From: Brucella daejeonensis
Lineage (GTDB): Bacteria > Pseudomonadota > Alphaproteobacteria > Rhizobiales > Rhizobiaceae
DNA: 64,000 nt
Assembly (NCBI RefSeq): GCF_014199265.1
Contig: NZ_JACIJG010000009.1
Location: forward strand, 62,001-126,000
Direction: 5' to 3'
In this document: piece after piece, positions 36,466 to 46,580 of the stretch
Position numbering within the stretch: position 1 is the first letter of the stretch
Layout of the letters: every line of letters begins with the position of its first letter
Notes under the pieces: model-generated
Seen by the model: only the letters and a program-made list of their open reading frames with translations
Database searches by the model: none
Told to the model about the DNA's origin: nothing
Translations under genes and position numbers: made by a program

Positions 36466-36747
36466 CTCGGCCCTCCCTCCCGGCATGTGCTGCGATGTAC
36501 AGCCTTATATTAACACATTCAGACCCTTCGCGTTCCGAATATTAGCAAATAGTTAACGACGCCATGCGCCAACCCGCCTCGACCGGATAGGGGCCATCTT
36601 CATCAAGGTGAGCGTCAACAGAAATGATGAGTGGGAAAAACTTCGTCGCCTTGACAGTTTATTGCGAGCCCGCTTCTCATGAACCTGATTTTTTTCGTCT
36701 TTTCCGTTAAGCTATGGAATGGCACTGGCCATCTTGAGGGGATGCAA

Positions 36748-39700
36748 ATGCGTATTGGCTTCAATCGGCTTTTCTCAGCCTTTGCGATCGCGCTCTGTCT
36801 GACCGCGGTTCCGTTTGGTGGTCAGGCTGCCGAGACCCGGCGCGTCGAAACCACCGCCGATGGCGATTATTTCGGCTTCGATCTGCGCACCGAGAAGAAT
36901 GTCTCGCTCGACCAGTGCAAGAACGCCTGCCTGGGCGATGAGGCCTGCCGGGCTTTCACCTACAATCCCAAGGCCAAATGGTGCTTTCTCAAGTCAGATT
37001 TCAACAAGCTCCACCAGACGGTTGGCTCCATCGCGGGCAAGATCGTGGCTGAAGGCTCCGCCGGTGCCGACATAGGTGCACCGCCCTCCATTCCGTTCTT
37101 TGGCGAGAACCTTGTCGATGAAGCCCGTCGCCTGAAAAGAGGACTGACCGCGGGCGACAGTACCGAAAGATTAGACACACTGAAGGCCGAAGCGGCATCT
37201 GCCGGCCTGAACGGCGATCCGCGCACGGCGATGGGAAAATTCGGCCTCGCTGCGGGCCTATCGCCGGATGACAGCGAATTGTGGACCGGGCTTTCTGTTT
37301 CGGCTCTTGCGACAGAACCGTCAAACGGTCAGGAGCGGTGGAAGCTCCAACGCGACGCCACATCGGCATCCTGGTTCGCCTACCAGACCTCCCGGACCAC
37401 CGAAGACAGGGCGGCGGCTCTGGTCGTGATGGCGCAGGCACTCGAAAAGCGCGAACTCTCCCGCCCTGCCCTGCAAGCCTATGAGGCGAGCCTCAATCTG
37501 GTCAATTCCGCGTCCGTTCGCGCAGCCTATGAGGATCTCAAGGCGCGCAAAGGATTCAGAATTGTCGATCATACGGTCGATAACGACAACGCCGCGCCAC
37601 GCATCTGCGCGCAGTTTTCTGAAGAGCTGGTCAAGAGCGGCATCGATTATTCGAGCTTCGTGACCCTCGACAGTGACGCCCCACAGGCTATCGACGCCAA
37701 GGATCGCCAGATCTGCGTCGAGGGACTGGAACATGGCCGCACCTATAGCGTGACATTCCGCGCCGGTCTGCCAGCGGCCATTGGCGAAACATTGCCTGCG
37801 CCGGTCACGCTCTCGGTCTATGTGCAGGATCGCGCGCCTTCGGTACGCTTCACCGGCGACAGTTTTGTGCTGCCCGCCAAGGCGCGCCACGGCATCCCGC
37901 TGGTCAGCGTCAATATGGATGCGGCCAAGGTAAAACTTTATCGCATCGGCGACCGCTCGCTGGCGCAGCTTCTTTCCGGCTACCAGTTCCTGCGCCAACT
38001 CGATGGCTACGACATCAGCACGGTTTCCGACCAGATGGGCGCGCCGGTCTGGGAAGGCGAAATCGATATCGCGGCACACGAGTTGAACAAGGAAACCACG
38101 ACCAGTTTCCCCATCGACGAAGCGCTGCCGCAGCGCCAGCCCGGCGTCTATGTGCTGACCGCCGAAGCGCTCAAGGCGTCCGGAGAGAGTTACGACACCA
38201 AGGCCACGCAATGGTTTGTCGTCTCGGATATCGGGCTTTCCACCTATACGGGTCAGGACGGCATCAATGTCTTTGCGCGCTCGCTTGAGACGGCGGAGCC
38301 GCTTTCCGGTGTCAAGCTGACACTGCTTGCCCGCAACAATGAAGTGCTGGGCGAAGCCACCACCGACAGCGACGGCCGCGCCACCTTCACGCCGGGCCTT
38401 GCGCGCGGCACGGGCGGCATGGTGCCCGCCGTTCTGATGGCCAGTCAAGGCGAAGACGATTTTGTCTTTCTCGACATGGCCCGCGCCGGTTTCGACCTGT
38501 CGGATCGTGGTGTAACAGGTCGTGCAGCCCCCAAGGCGCTTGACGTTTATGCATGGACAGAACGCGGCATCTATCGCGCCGGTGAAGTGGTGCATGCCGC
38601 CGCGCTCGCCCGCGACGACGCTTCCCTTGCCGTGGACAATTTGCCGCTCACCTTCATTTTCACCCGGCCCGACGGCGTGGAAGATCGTCGCCTTGTCTCC
38701 GATACGTCGAAGGCAGGCGGGCATTCGGTCGATCTGACGCTTTCGCCCAATGCGATGCGTGGTACGTGGAACCTCAACATCTATACCGACCCCAAACAAC
38801 CGGCGGTCGCCACGCAGATGTTCCTGGTCGAGGATTTCGTCCCCGACCGCATTGAATTCGATCTTGCCTCGGACAAGCCGGAAATCGCCGCCGGTGAAAC
38901 GGCCAATGTCACGCTGGACGGGCGCTTTCTCTATGGCGCGCCCGCAGCAGGGCTTGCGCTCGAAGGCGAAGTGACGCTCTCCACCAAGCGAGACTGGGAC
39001 CGGTTCAAGGGCTATTATTTCGGTCTGGCCGACGAGGAACAGGGCGAAGCCACCCGCATTCCGCTCGGCAACCTTCCCAATGTTGGCGATGACGGCAAGG
39101 CGACATTCCCGGTCGCCATTGATGAACTGCCCTCGACCACGCGCCTCATCAACGCAGCAGTGACCGTGCGTATGCGCGAAAGCGGCGGACGCGCCGTGGA
39201 ACGCAAGCTCGATCTCGCTGTCCAGCCGCAAGGCGCGATGATCGGCATTCGACCAGACTTTTCCGGCGACGAGGTGCCCCAAGGCGGTACCGCGAAATTC
39301 AGCCTCATCGCCGCCGACGCCAAAGGCACCCGCTCGGCGCTGAATGGCGCGGTCTGGTCGCTGGTCAAACTCGAACGGAATTATCAGTGGTATCGCAACG
39401 GTAATAGCTGGAACTACGAGCCGGTGACGTTCACCAAATCGGTTGCCACCGGCAAGATTGACCTGAAGGCCGACGCGGAAGCCGTTATCACCGCGCCAGT
39501 GGACTGGGGCCGCTATCGGCTCGAAATCGAGACTGCGGATGCCTCCGGCCCGGCCACCAGCTATGAATTCGATGCGGGCTGGTATGTGGCTGCCACGTCC
39601 ACCGAAACGCCGGACGGGCTCGAAATCGCGCTCGACAAGGATCATTATGCGGCGGGCGAAACCGCGCAACTGAAAGTAAGTCCGCGCTTTGCCGGTGAAC

Positions 39701-42234
39701 TTCTCATCACCATCGGCGCGGAAAAGCTTTTGACGACCATCACCGAAAGCGTAGCGGCAGAAGGCGCGACCATCGACATTCCGGTCGGCGAAGATTGGGG
39801 TGCCGGGGCCTATGTCACGGCAACGCTGTTCCGTCCCGGCAGCGCCGAGGAAAGCCGCATGCCCGCCCGCGCCATTGGCCTGAAATGGCTGAAGGTCGAT
39901 CCGGCGGACAAGCAACTCGCGGTCAAGCTGACGCAGCCGGATAAGATCACGCCGCGCGGCACGCTTTCCATTCCGGTTTCGGTCGAAAATGCGGGCGGCG
40001 AACAGGCCTATGTCATGGTCGCGGCGGTCGATGTCGGTATTTTGAACCTCACGCGCTACCAGCCGCCGAACCCGGAAAACTGGTTCTTCGGCCAGCGTCA
40101 GTTGGGTCTGGAACTGCGCGATATGTATGGCCGTCTCATCGACGGTTCGCTGGGCACCACCGGTCGCTTGCGCACCGGCGGCGACGGCGGCAATATGGCA
40201 GCGGAAGGCAGTCCGCCGACCGAAAAGCTGGTGGCATTGTTCTCCGGCCCGGTCGAACTGGACAGCGACGGCAAGGCGAGCGTCGATTTTGACATTCCGC
40301 AGTTCAACGGCACGGTTCGCGTCATGGCCGTGGCATGGACGAAGAAGGCTGTGGGCCATGCCGCAAGTGATGTGATCGTACGCGATCCGGTCGTTATCAC
40401 CGCCGGTCTGCCGCGCTTCATGGCACCGGGCGATCAGGCGAAGATACAGCTCGACATCGCCAATATCGATGCACCGGACGGCACCTATCGCCTCAGCGTC
40501 GAGACGAGCGACAATCTTGGCACCGAAATCGGCTCCTATCCCGATAGTCTGACGCTGACCGGTGGCAAGCGGCAGTCCGTCGCCGTTCCGCTCACCGCGC
40601 AGGCAACCGGACAGGGTAATGTCACCATTCGTCTTGCCAATGATGGCGAGCTTACGGTCGAAAAAAATCTGTCGCTACCTGTGCGCCCGGTCGATCTGCC
40701 GGTTACCACGAGACAGGTTGTCAGCCTTCCCGCCAAGACCGGCAGCCTCAAGATCGACGGCGGGCTTTTGTCGGAAAGCCTGCTTGACGGCGCTTCCGTC
40801 AGCGTCGGCGTGACGCGTAGCGCGGCCTTCGATGTGCCTGCACTTCTGATGGCGCTGGATCGTTACCCCTATGGCTGCACCGAACAGACGACCAGTCGCG
40901 CCTTGCCGCTGCTTTACTTAAGCGAAATGGCGGCGGGCTCCGAAGAAAGCGCCGGTCTTGGCGATCAGGACGAACTGAAAAAGCGCGTACAGGATGCCAT
41001 TTATCGTGTCCTGAACTATCAATCCTCGACCGGCTCGTTCGGCCTGTGGGGACCGGGTTCCGGCGATGTGTGGCTCGACGCCTATGTCAGCGACTTCCTC
41101 ACCCGCGCCCGCGAAAAGGGTTACGACGTTCCGCAGCAAGCGCTCGTTTCCGCGCTGTCGAATCTGCAAAACGCGCTCGGCTACACCACCGACGCCAAGG
41201 ATCGCGGCAACGAAATCGCCTATGCGCTTTATGTGCTGGCGCGCAACAAGAAGGCGTCGGTCGGAGATCTGCGTTATTATGCCGACAGCCAGCTCGACAA
41301 TTTCACCAGCCCGATGGCGATAGCCCAGCTTGCCGCCGGTTTGGCGCTTTACGGCGATCAGCAGCGTTCGGACCGGGTGTTCAGCGCGGCTCTGGAACGC
41401 GCGAGCGCCAACACCGCCTTCAACTATGCCCGCTCCGATTACGGCTCGCCGCTCCGCGACGGCGCGGCCATGCTGGCGCTTGCAGCCGAAAGCAAGCCTG
41501 CACCCAAAGTGCTGCCTTCGCTCGTCACGCTCGTCGGGTTTGAGCGCGACCGAGCCAAGTATCTGAGCACGCAGGATCAGGCCTGGATGCTGCTTGCGGC
41601 ACGCGGGTTGAAGGAGAACAATGCCGCGATCAGCCTCGACATCAACGGCGCGGCGCATGAAGGCGCGTTCTCCGAGCGCCTCAATGGCAAGGCGCTGGAA
41701 GCGCAGCCGCTCGTCGTGACCAACAAGGGCAGCGAAGCCGTCGATGCGGTGGTGACGGCAGTGGCCCCGCCTGCACAATCACTGCCCGCCGGTGGCGACG
41801 GTTTCAAAATCGAGCGCGCCTATTACAGGCTCGATGGGCAGGAAGCGAACATCACCAGCATCGGCCAGAACGAGCGTCTTGTCGTGGTGTTGAAGATCGA
41901 TGATCTTGAACAATGGCAATCGCGCCTGCTGGTGACCGACCTTCTGCCTGCGGGCCTCGAAATTGACAATCCGGGCCTCGTTTCGAGCGCGAATCTCGGC
42001 AATTTCCCATGGCTGGAAAACACCGAGGCCGCGCATCTCGAATTCCGCGATGACCGTTTTGTCGCCGCTTTCGACCGCTCGGCGGGCGAAAAGAAGCAGA
42101 TCGTGCTCGCCTATGTCGTGCGGGCGGTGACGCCGGGGCTTTACACCCATCCAGCGGCTACCGTCGAGGACATGTATCGCCCGCAATATGCGGCGCGTAC
42201 CTCAACCGGCATGATGGAGGTAACTGCGCCCTAG
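36748..42234 (+). CDS. Alpha-2-macroglobulin-like protein with N-terminal PAN/apple domain
   Basis: About 1828 residues from ATG 36748 (MRIGFNRLFSAFAIALCL, a signal peptide); an upstream ATG at 36679 adds 23 residues. A PAN-type domain (about 30-95) has SLDQCKNACLGDEACRAFTYNPK. MG domains follow, then ISLRDL-like bait region, and the intact thioester motif PYGCTEQTTS at about residue 1377, then a helical thioester domain and the C-terminal receptor-like part. Bacterial macroglobulins sit in the periplasm and trap proteases that enter through damaged walls. pbpC follows 15 bases downstream, the usual partner for wall repair. Confidence 0.94.
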   Translation: MRIGFNRLFSAFAIALCLTAVPFGGQAAETRRVETTADGDYFGFDLRTEKNVSLDQCKNACLGDEACRAFTYNPKAKWCFLKSDFNKLHQTVGSIAGKIVAEGSAGADIGAPPSIPFFGENLVDEARRLKRGLTAGDSTERLDTLKAEAASAGLNGDPRTAMGKFGLAAGLSPDDSELWTGLSVSALATEPSNGQERWKLQRDATSASWFAYQTSRTTEDRAAALVVMAQALEKRELSRPALQAYEASLNLVNSASVRAAYEDLKARKGFRIVDHTVDNDNAAPRICAQFSEELVKSGIDYSSFVTLDSDAPQAIDAKDRQICVEGLEHGRTYSVTFRAGLPAAIGETLPAPVTLSVYVQDRAPSVRFTGDSFVLPAKARHGIPLVSVNMDAAKVKLYRIGDRSLAQLLSGYQFLRQLDGYDISTVSDQMGAPVWEGEIDIAAHELNKETTTSFPIDEALPQRQPGVYVLTAEALKASGESYDTKATQWFVVSDIGLSTYTGQDGINVFARSLETAEPLSGVKLTLLARNNEVLGEATTDSDGRATFTPGLARGTGGMVPAVLMASQGEDDFVFLDMARAGFDLSDRGVTGRAAPKALDVYAWTERGIYRAGEVVHAAALARDDASLAVDNLPLTFIFTRPDGVEDRRLVSDTSKAGGHSVDLTLSPNAMRGTWNLNIYTDPKQPAVATQMFLVEDFVPDRIEFDLASDKPEIAAGETANVTLDGRFLYGAPAAGLALEGEVTLSTKRDWDRFKGYYFGLADEEQGEATRIPLGNLPNVGDDGKATFPVAIDELPSTTRLINAAVTVRMRESGGRAVERKLDLAVQPQGAMIGIRPDFSGDEVPQGGTAKFSLIAADAKGTRSALNGAVWSLVKLERNYQWYRNGNSWNYEPVTFTKSVATGKIDLKADAEAVITAPVDWGRYRLEIETADASGPATSYEFDAGWYVAATSTETPDGLEIALDKDHYAAGETAQLKVSPRFAGELLITIGAEKLLTTITESVAAEGATIDIPVGEDWGAGAYVTATLFRPGSAEESRMPARAIGLKWLKVDPADKQLAVKLTQPDKITPRGTLSIPVSVENAGGEQAYVMVAAVDVGILNLTRYQPPNPENWFFGQRQLGLELRDMYGRLIDGSLGTTGRLRTGGDGGNMAAEGSPPTEKLVALFSGPVELDSDGKASVDFDIPQFNGTVRVMAVAWTKKAVGHAASDVIVRDPVVITAGLPRFMAPGDQAKIQLDIANIDAPDGTYRLSVETSDNLGTEIGSYPDSLTLTGGKRQSVAVPLTAQATGQGNVTIRLANDGELTVEKNLSLPVRPVDLPVTTRQVVSLPAKTGSLKIDGGLLSESLLDGASVSVGVTRSAAFDVPALLMALDRYPYGCTEQTTSRALPLLYLSEMAAGSEESAGLGDQDELKKRVQDAIYRVLNYQSSTGSFGLWGPGSGDVWLDAYVSDFLTRAREKGYDVPQQALVSALSNLQNALGYTTDAKDRGNEIAYALYVLARNKKASVGDLRYYADSQLDNFTSPMAIAQLAAGLALYGDQQRSDRVFSAALERASANTAFNYARSDYGSPLRDGAAMLALAAESKPAPKVLPSLVTLVGFERDRAKYLSTQDQAWMLLAARGLKENNAAISLDINGAAHEGAFSERLNGKALEAQPLVVTNKGSEAVDAVVTAVAPPAQSLPAGGDGFKIERAYYRLDGQEANITSIGQNERLVVVLKIDDLEQWQSRLLVTDLLPAGLEIDNPGLVSSANLGNFPWLENTEAAHLEFRDDRFVAAFDRSAGEKKQIVLAYVVRAVTPGLYTHPAATVEDMYRPQYAARTSTGMMEVTAP

Positions 42235-42249
42235 CGCGTAATCTGTCGA

Positions 42250-44334
42250 ATGAAAAGGCGTTGGAAAATAGCGATTGGCGGTGCCGGAATTCTCGGCATC
42301 GCCGCCGTTGCGACGGTTGGGCTTGACTGGCTCGACCGCGCTTTTCCGCCGCCTTTGCCGGAACGGCTGACCATTTCGACCGAGGTGATGGATCGCGACG
42401 GCGAATTGCTACGCGCCTATGCGACGCCGGATGGCTATTGGCGTCTCAATACGCGCATAGAGGACGTCGATCCGAAATTCGTGAAAATGCTGATCGCTTA
42501 TGAGGACAAGCGCTTTTACGATCATGGCGGCATCGATCTGCGCGCCCTTTTGCGCGCCGCCGTGCAGCTTGCGGGCAATGGCCGCATCGTTTCCGGCGGA
42601 TCGACGCTTTCCATGCAGCTTGCGCGCCTTATCGAGCCGCGTGAAAGCCGCAGTTTCGGCTCCAAATTCCGCCAGCTTGCCCGCGCCGTGCAGATCGAAC
42701 GGCGTCTGAGCAAGGATCAGATTCTGGAGCGTTACCTGACGCTCGCGCCCTATGGCGGTAATCTGGAAGGCGTGCGTTCGGCTTCGCTTGCCTATTTCGG
42801 CAAGGAACCGCACCGTCTGACCACATCGGAGGCGGCCCTGCTCGTTGCCCTGCCGCAATTGCCCGAACGCCGCCGCCCGGATCGGGCCGCCAGCACGGCG
42901 CGGGCGGCACGCGACCGTGTTCTGATGCGCATGGTCGAGGCGGATGTCCTGACCGCAGACGAAGCCAATCGCGGCACACGGGAATCCATTTCGACCATCC
43001 GTCACCCGCTACCCGCGCTCGCGGCGCATTTTGCCGATCTGGCCTTGAAGAAAGCCCCGACCGAAGCGCGCCACAAGCTCACTTTGAAAAAATCCGTGCA
43101 AAGCGGACTGGAGGCGGCGGCACGCGACGCCGCTTCGCGGTTGGGGCCGAAAGTTTCGGCGGCAATAGTGCTGGCCGATAGCCGCAACGGCAATATTCTG
43201 GGCGAAGTCGGCTCAGTGGATTATTTCGACGGCAGGCGGCAGGGCTGGATCGACATGACCCGCGCCGTACGCTCGCCCGGCTCGACGCTGAAACCCTTCA
43301 TCTATGGCATCGCCTTCGAGCAGGGTCTGATCGCGCAGGAAACGATCATCGAGGATCGTCCGGTCGATTTCGCAGGCTATCGCCCGCGCAATTTCGACAT
43401 GAGCTATCAGGGTGATGTCAGTATCCGGCAGGCGCTGCAAATGTCGCTGAATGTGCCGGCCGTCAGCCTGCTCGACGCCATCGGCCCGACGCGCCTGACC
43501 ACGCGCATCCGGCAGGCAGGCGTCAATCTGCAACTGCCCAAGAACGAAGCGCCGGGGTTGGCCATCGGCCTTGGCGGCGCTGGCATCAGCTTGCGCGATC
43601 TGGTGCAGCTTTATACCGGGTTGGCCAATGGCGGGCGCGGTGTTGCCCTTCGTGATGGCACCGAATTGACGGAGCCGGCCCAGCCTTCCGGCGCGCTCCT
43701 CACCGAACAGGCGGCTTGGCAGATCGGCGATATTCTGGGCGGTGTCGTGCCGCCGCAAGGCGCGCCACGCCGTGGCCTCGCCTACAAAACCGGCACGTCT
43801 TATGGCTACCGCGATGCATGGTCGGTCGGCTATGACGGGCGCTATGTGCTGGGCGTCTGGGTTGGCCGCGCCGATGGCGGCTCGGTGCCGGGATTGGCCG
43901 GCTATGCCTCCGCCGCGCCCATCCTGTTCGATGCTTTTGTCAAATCGGGTGTGGTGTCCGTGCCGCTGCCCCGCGCTCCGGCAGGCGCATTCCGCACCGC
44001 CCGCGCCGATCTGCCGGTGACGCAGAAGCGGTTTTCATCGGCCAGCGATCCGCTACCCGTTCTGAAGGCCGCGACAGAACCGGCCCCGCGCATCGTGTTT
44101 CCACCCGATGGCGCGCATGTGGAATTGAGCGGCTTAAGGGCGTCCGCCTCGCCGCTCGTACTGAAGCTGCAAGGCGGGCGGGCGCCGTTCCGTTGGCTCG
44201 CCAATGGCAAGCCAGTCGCAGAACCCGAACGCCGTCGCACTGCAACTTGGCAACCGGACGGAACTGGCTATTCCACATTGACCGTCATTGACGCCGCCGG
44301 ACGTGCGGCGAGCGTCAAGGTCTTCGTCGAGTAG
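42250..44334 (+). CDS. pbpC: Penicillin-binding protein 1C
   Basis: 694 residues. N-terminal membrane anchor (IAIGGAGILGIAAVATVGL), transglycosylase domain with YEDKRFYDHGGIDLRALLRA and SGGSTLSMQLARL, transpeptidase domain with active-site serine in SPGSTLKPFIYGI, and KTGTSYGYRDAW. A C-terminal domain (about 600-694) with IVFPPDGAHVELS is the PBP1C-specific BiPBP_C fold. Polymerises and crosslinks peptidoglycan; partner of the preceding macroglobulin. Its stop codon abuts the stop of the convergent SGNH gene with no gap. Confidence 0.96.
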   Translation: MKRRWKIAIGGAGILGIAAVATVGLDWLDRAFPPPLPERLTISTEVMDRDGELLRAYATPDGYWRLNTRIEDVDPKFVKMLIAYEDKRFYDHGGIDLRALLRAAVQLAGNGRIVSGGSTLSMQLARLIEPRESRSFGSKFRQLARAVQIERRLSKDQILERYLTLAPYGGNLEGVRSASLAYFGKEPHRLTTSEAALLVALPQLPERRRPDRAASTARAARDRVLMRMVEADVLTADEANRGTRESISTIRHPLPALAAHFADLALKKAPTEARHKLTLKKSVQSGLEAAARDAASRLGPKVSAAIVLADSRNGNILGEVGSVDYFDGRRQGWIDMTRAVRSPGSTLKPFIYGIAFEQGLIAQETIIEDRPVDFAGYRPRNFDMSYQGDVSIRQALQMSLNVPAVSLLDAIGPTRLTTRIRQAGVNLQLPKNEAPGLAIGLGGAGISLRDLVQLYTGLANGGRGVALRDGTELTEPAQPSGALLTEQAAWQIGDILGGVVPPQGAPRRGLAYKTGTSYGYRDAWSVGYDGRYVLGVWVGRADGGSVPGLAGYASAAPILFDAFVKSGVVSVPLPRAPAGAFRTARADLPVTQKRFSSASDPLPVLKAATEPAPRIVFPPDGAHVELSGLRASASPLVLKLQGGRAPFRWLANGKPVAEPERRRTATWQPDGTGYSTLTVIDAAGRAASVKVFVE

Positions 44335-45480
44335 TTATTGCGCGGCTTCTGCGATCACTGCGCTTGCCGTTTTCTTTTCCAGCGACATGACTTTCAGATT
44401 GCCGGAAAACAAAATGCCGGTGATCGGCAGGACAGGCTCGGCAGGCATTTCGTCGTGGCGTGTGCTGTCCTTGGGAACATGCAGCTTATGCTCCACGCCC
44501 TCTTCACCACCCGACAGGGTCAGCGCCACATTGCCCCGCGCATCGAGCAGCTTTGCCCCATAGAGAAATTCGAAGCTCAACATCGAAACGAGGAACTTGT
44601 AGGTTCCATCGCGCACACCGCCCTTCATCATCGCGGCGCGGTGCACTTCATCGCCGATGGCAACGTCGAGCGGCGGAATGCGCGGATCGCAGACATAACC
44701 AACCGACAGCAATTGCCCGTTATCGACCTCGAAACGCATGCGGTCCTTGCCAAGATCGAGCGCAGAAATCGAAAAGCGGCGATTGCTATAGACCACCGGC
44801 GTGCGGCCCAGACGCTTGCAAAGCTGTTCGCCGCTCAGCGCCCGCGCATTGGCGAAATGATCGGGATCGATGGCCTGCGGCAGCGCTTTCGGGCGATGGG
44901 GAGCTGCGAGTGCCGGTTCCAGAACATCGGCCACCAGATTGGCGACGATAGTAGTCGAGACGGGTCGCGCATAATGACCCTGATCGAGATAGAAGGCCGG
45001 ATTGCTCACGACATCGCGGCCATATTGCTGCATCAGCATGCGCGAAACATCGGCGCAGATCGTGCCATACCATTGCGAGATATAGTTGATGCCCGCGTCG
45101 ATGGACGGAACCGAATTGAGGAAAGAACCGTTGCGGGCGCCAAAAACCAGCGTCGCAATATGCAGGTTCGGATTGCGCTCCAATGCGTAGCGGATGATGC
45201 CTTCATAGAACCGCGCCCAATGGCGGAACGGTCGGCGCTCGTCGCCATAAACGAAAGCGTCGTTGATGGCATATTCGATCACCAGAAGTTCGCATTCCTC
45301 CAGTTGCTCGAAAATCTTGAGCTGATAGAGGCCAAGCGCGCTCGTCGTGCCGCCGACCGCGAGGTCGGCCATGACGTCGAGTTCAATGCCGCGCCGCGCC
45401 ATCGTCGAAAGCAGGGTCGGCAGATAGCCAGGCAGCATGACGGTGTTGGAACCGCCGATGATCACAGTCTTGAGTTTCAT
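44335..45480 (-). CDS. SGNH/GDSL-like hydrolase or acyltransferase
   Basis: 381 residues from ATG 45480; the frame is open further to 45531 but that part overlaps the glycosidase gene. Block I KTVIIGGSNTVMLPGYL (a GGSN variant of GDS), ELLVIEYAINDAFVY with the family's Asn, and LDQGHYARPVSTTI carrying the D-x-x-H pair. No signal peptide, so it likely acts on a cytosolic or lipid-linked glycan, adding or removing an acyl group. Last gene of the leftward glycan operon; its start overlaps the previous stop by 3 bases. Confidence 0.78.
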   Translation of the reverse strand: MKLKTVIIGGSNTVMLPGYLPTLLSTMARRGIELDVMADLAVGGTTSALGLYQLKIFEQLEECELLVIEYAINDAFVYGDERRPFRHWARFYEGIIRYALERNPNLHIATLVFGARNGSFLNSVPSIDAGINYISQWYGTICADVSRMLMQQYGRDVVSNPAFYLDQGHYARPVSTTIVANLVADVLEPALAAPHRPKALPQAIDPDHFANARALSGEQLCKRLGRTPVVYSNRRFSISALDLGKDRMRFEVDNGQLLSVGYVCDPRIPPLDVAIGDEVHRAAMMKGGVRDGTYKFLVSMLSFEFLYGAKLLDARGNVALTLSGGEEGVEHKLHVPKDSTRHDEMPAEPVLPITGILFSGNLKVMSLEKKTASAVIAEAAQ

Positions 45481-46580
45481 TTTGTCACCGTTGCGGCTTG
45501 TCCGGCGGGGGTCAGCGCCCCGCATCGCCATACGCCGTAAGTTCCCTCATCCCAATTGAAATAATAAGCGGCGGCGATCTGGCCGTTCTCCATCATCCGA
45601 CGGAAGCGCTCATAGACCGTCTCGACCAGTTTTTCGCGGTTGTCATCCCGCGCCGGGCATGTTTTGGCTGTGTTGGCAAAGCCCCATTCGGTCACCCAAC
45701 AGGGTTTACCGCCGGTGACACAAAAGGACAGCGCATTGCCTATATGCTTTTCGCGTGCGGCGGGCGTGCCATCGCTGCCCGGATAGATGTGAATCCCATA
45801 GCCATCGGCGACCTTGTCCAGACCGTATTTCTTCATGAGATCGGTGAAACTTGCCGGATCGACGCTATCGATCCCGCGCCGGTCGGCATAGGCGAACGGA
45901 ATATCCGAAAGCCCCGCCGACACGACCTTGGCATTGGCGCTATGCTTCGTCTTCGCCAGCTCGGATCGAACGACGCGCAGCAACTCGACATATTTTTCCG
46001 CGCCCTTTTCGACGAGAGGTCGTTCTTCAACTTCATTCAAAGAACGGGCGGTTTTGGTCTTTTCCTTGGGCAGAATGGCCAGATCGCCATTATAAGCGCC
46101 CCAGTTGATCTCATTACCGGTCTCGACGCCGACAAGCGGCACGCCAAGCGCATCGATCTTCTGCAAGGCAGCCGCAATCACAGTCTGGAAGCGTTCCGGT
46201 TCTATGTCGGAAAGGCGATACATATCCCAGATGCGTCCGCGCCCGGAACGAGGCTTTGTGCCCGCTGGATAGAAATCCGCATTGTTGAGCGATATTTCGA
46301 GAAGGATCGAGAGGTTTTTCTCGTGTGCAAGACGCACGGCATCGATGCTCTTGTCGATAGGGCGCGACAGAGAAAGGCGCACCGCTGTCACGCCATTCTC
46401 CACCATCTGGTCGAAAATCTTTTCGCGCTCCGCCGCCGGCAACCAGGCCATGTTCATCCGGTTGACGCCGAAGCGCGTTTCGGCAAGAGCATCGACAGGC
46501 AAGGCAGAAAGCAGAGCGCCGACAAGCAACGCCGCCCCTACCCGTTTTCTGCCTTCGACGCTCTTGACCGCCTTTATCAT
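45477..46580 (-). CDS. Secreted glycoside hydrolase-like protein (clan GH-A type barrel)
   Basis: 367 residues. Signal peptide (about 1-34, ending VDALAE). The barrel has FGVNRMNMAWLPAAERE, VTAVRLSLSRPIDKSIDAV, the likely acid/base Glu in VGVETGNEINWGAYNG and the likely nucleophile Glu in CWVTEWGFANTAKTCP. This two-Glu pattern after strands 4 and 7 is the GH-A clan arrangement; the exact family is unknown. It may trim or release the locus glycan in the periplasm. The ATG overlaps the upstream pyruvyltransferase stop (ATGA). Confidence 0.78.
   Translation of the reverse strand: MIKAVKSVEGRKRVGAALLVGALLSALPVDALAETRFGVNRMNMAWLPAAEREKIFDQMVENGVTAVRLSLSRPIDKSIDAVRLAHEKNLSILLEISLNNADFYPAGTKPRSGRGRIWDMYRLSDIEPERFQTVIAAALQKIDALGVPLVGVETGNEINWGAYNGDLAILPKEKTKTARSLNEVEERPLVEKGAEKYVELLRVVRSELAKTKHSANAKVVSAGLSDIPFAYADRRGIDSVDPASFTDLMKKYGLDKVADGYGIHIYPGSDGTPAAREKHIGNALSFCVTGGKPCWVTEWGFANTAKTCPARDDNREKLVETVYERFRRMMENGQIAAAYYFNWDEGTYGVWRCGALTPAGQAATVTK

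Noticed and set aside
37321-40359. A 1012-codon open frame on the minus strand inside the macroglobulin gene
   Set aside because: The plus-strand protein has clear domains through the region. The antisense frame is a by-product of GC-rich codon use and has no family resemblance.
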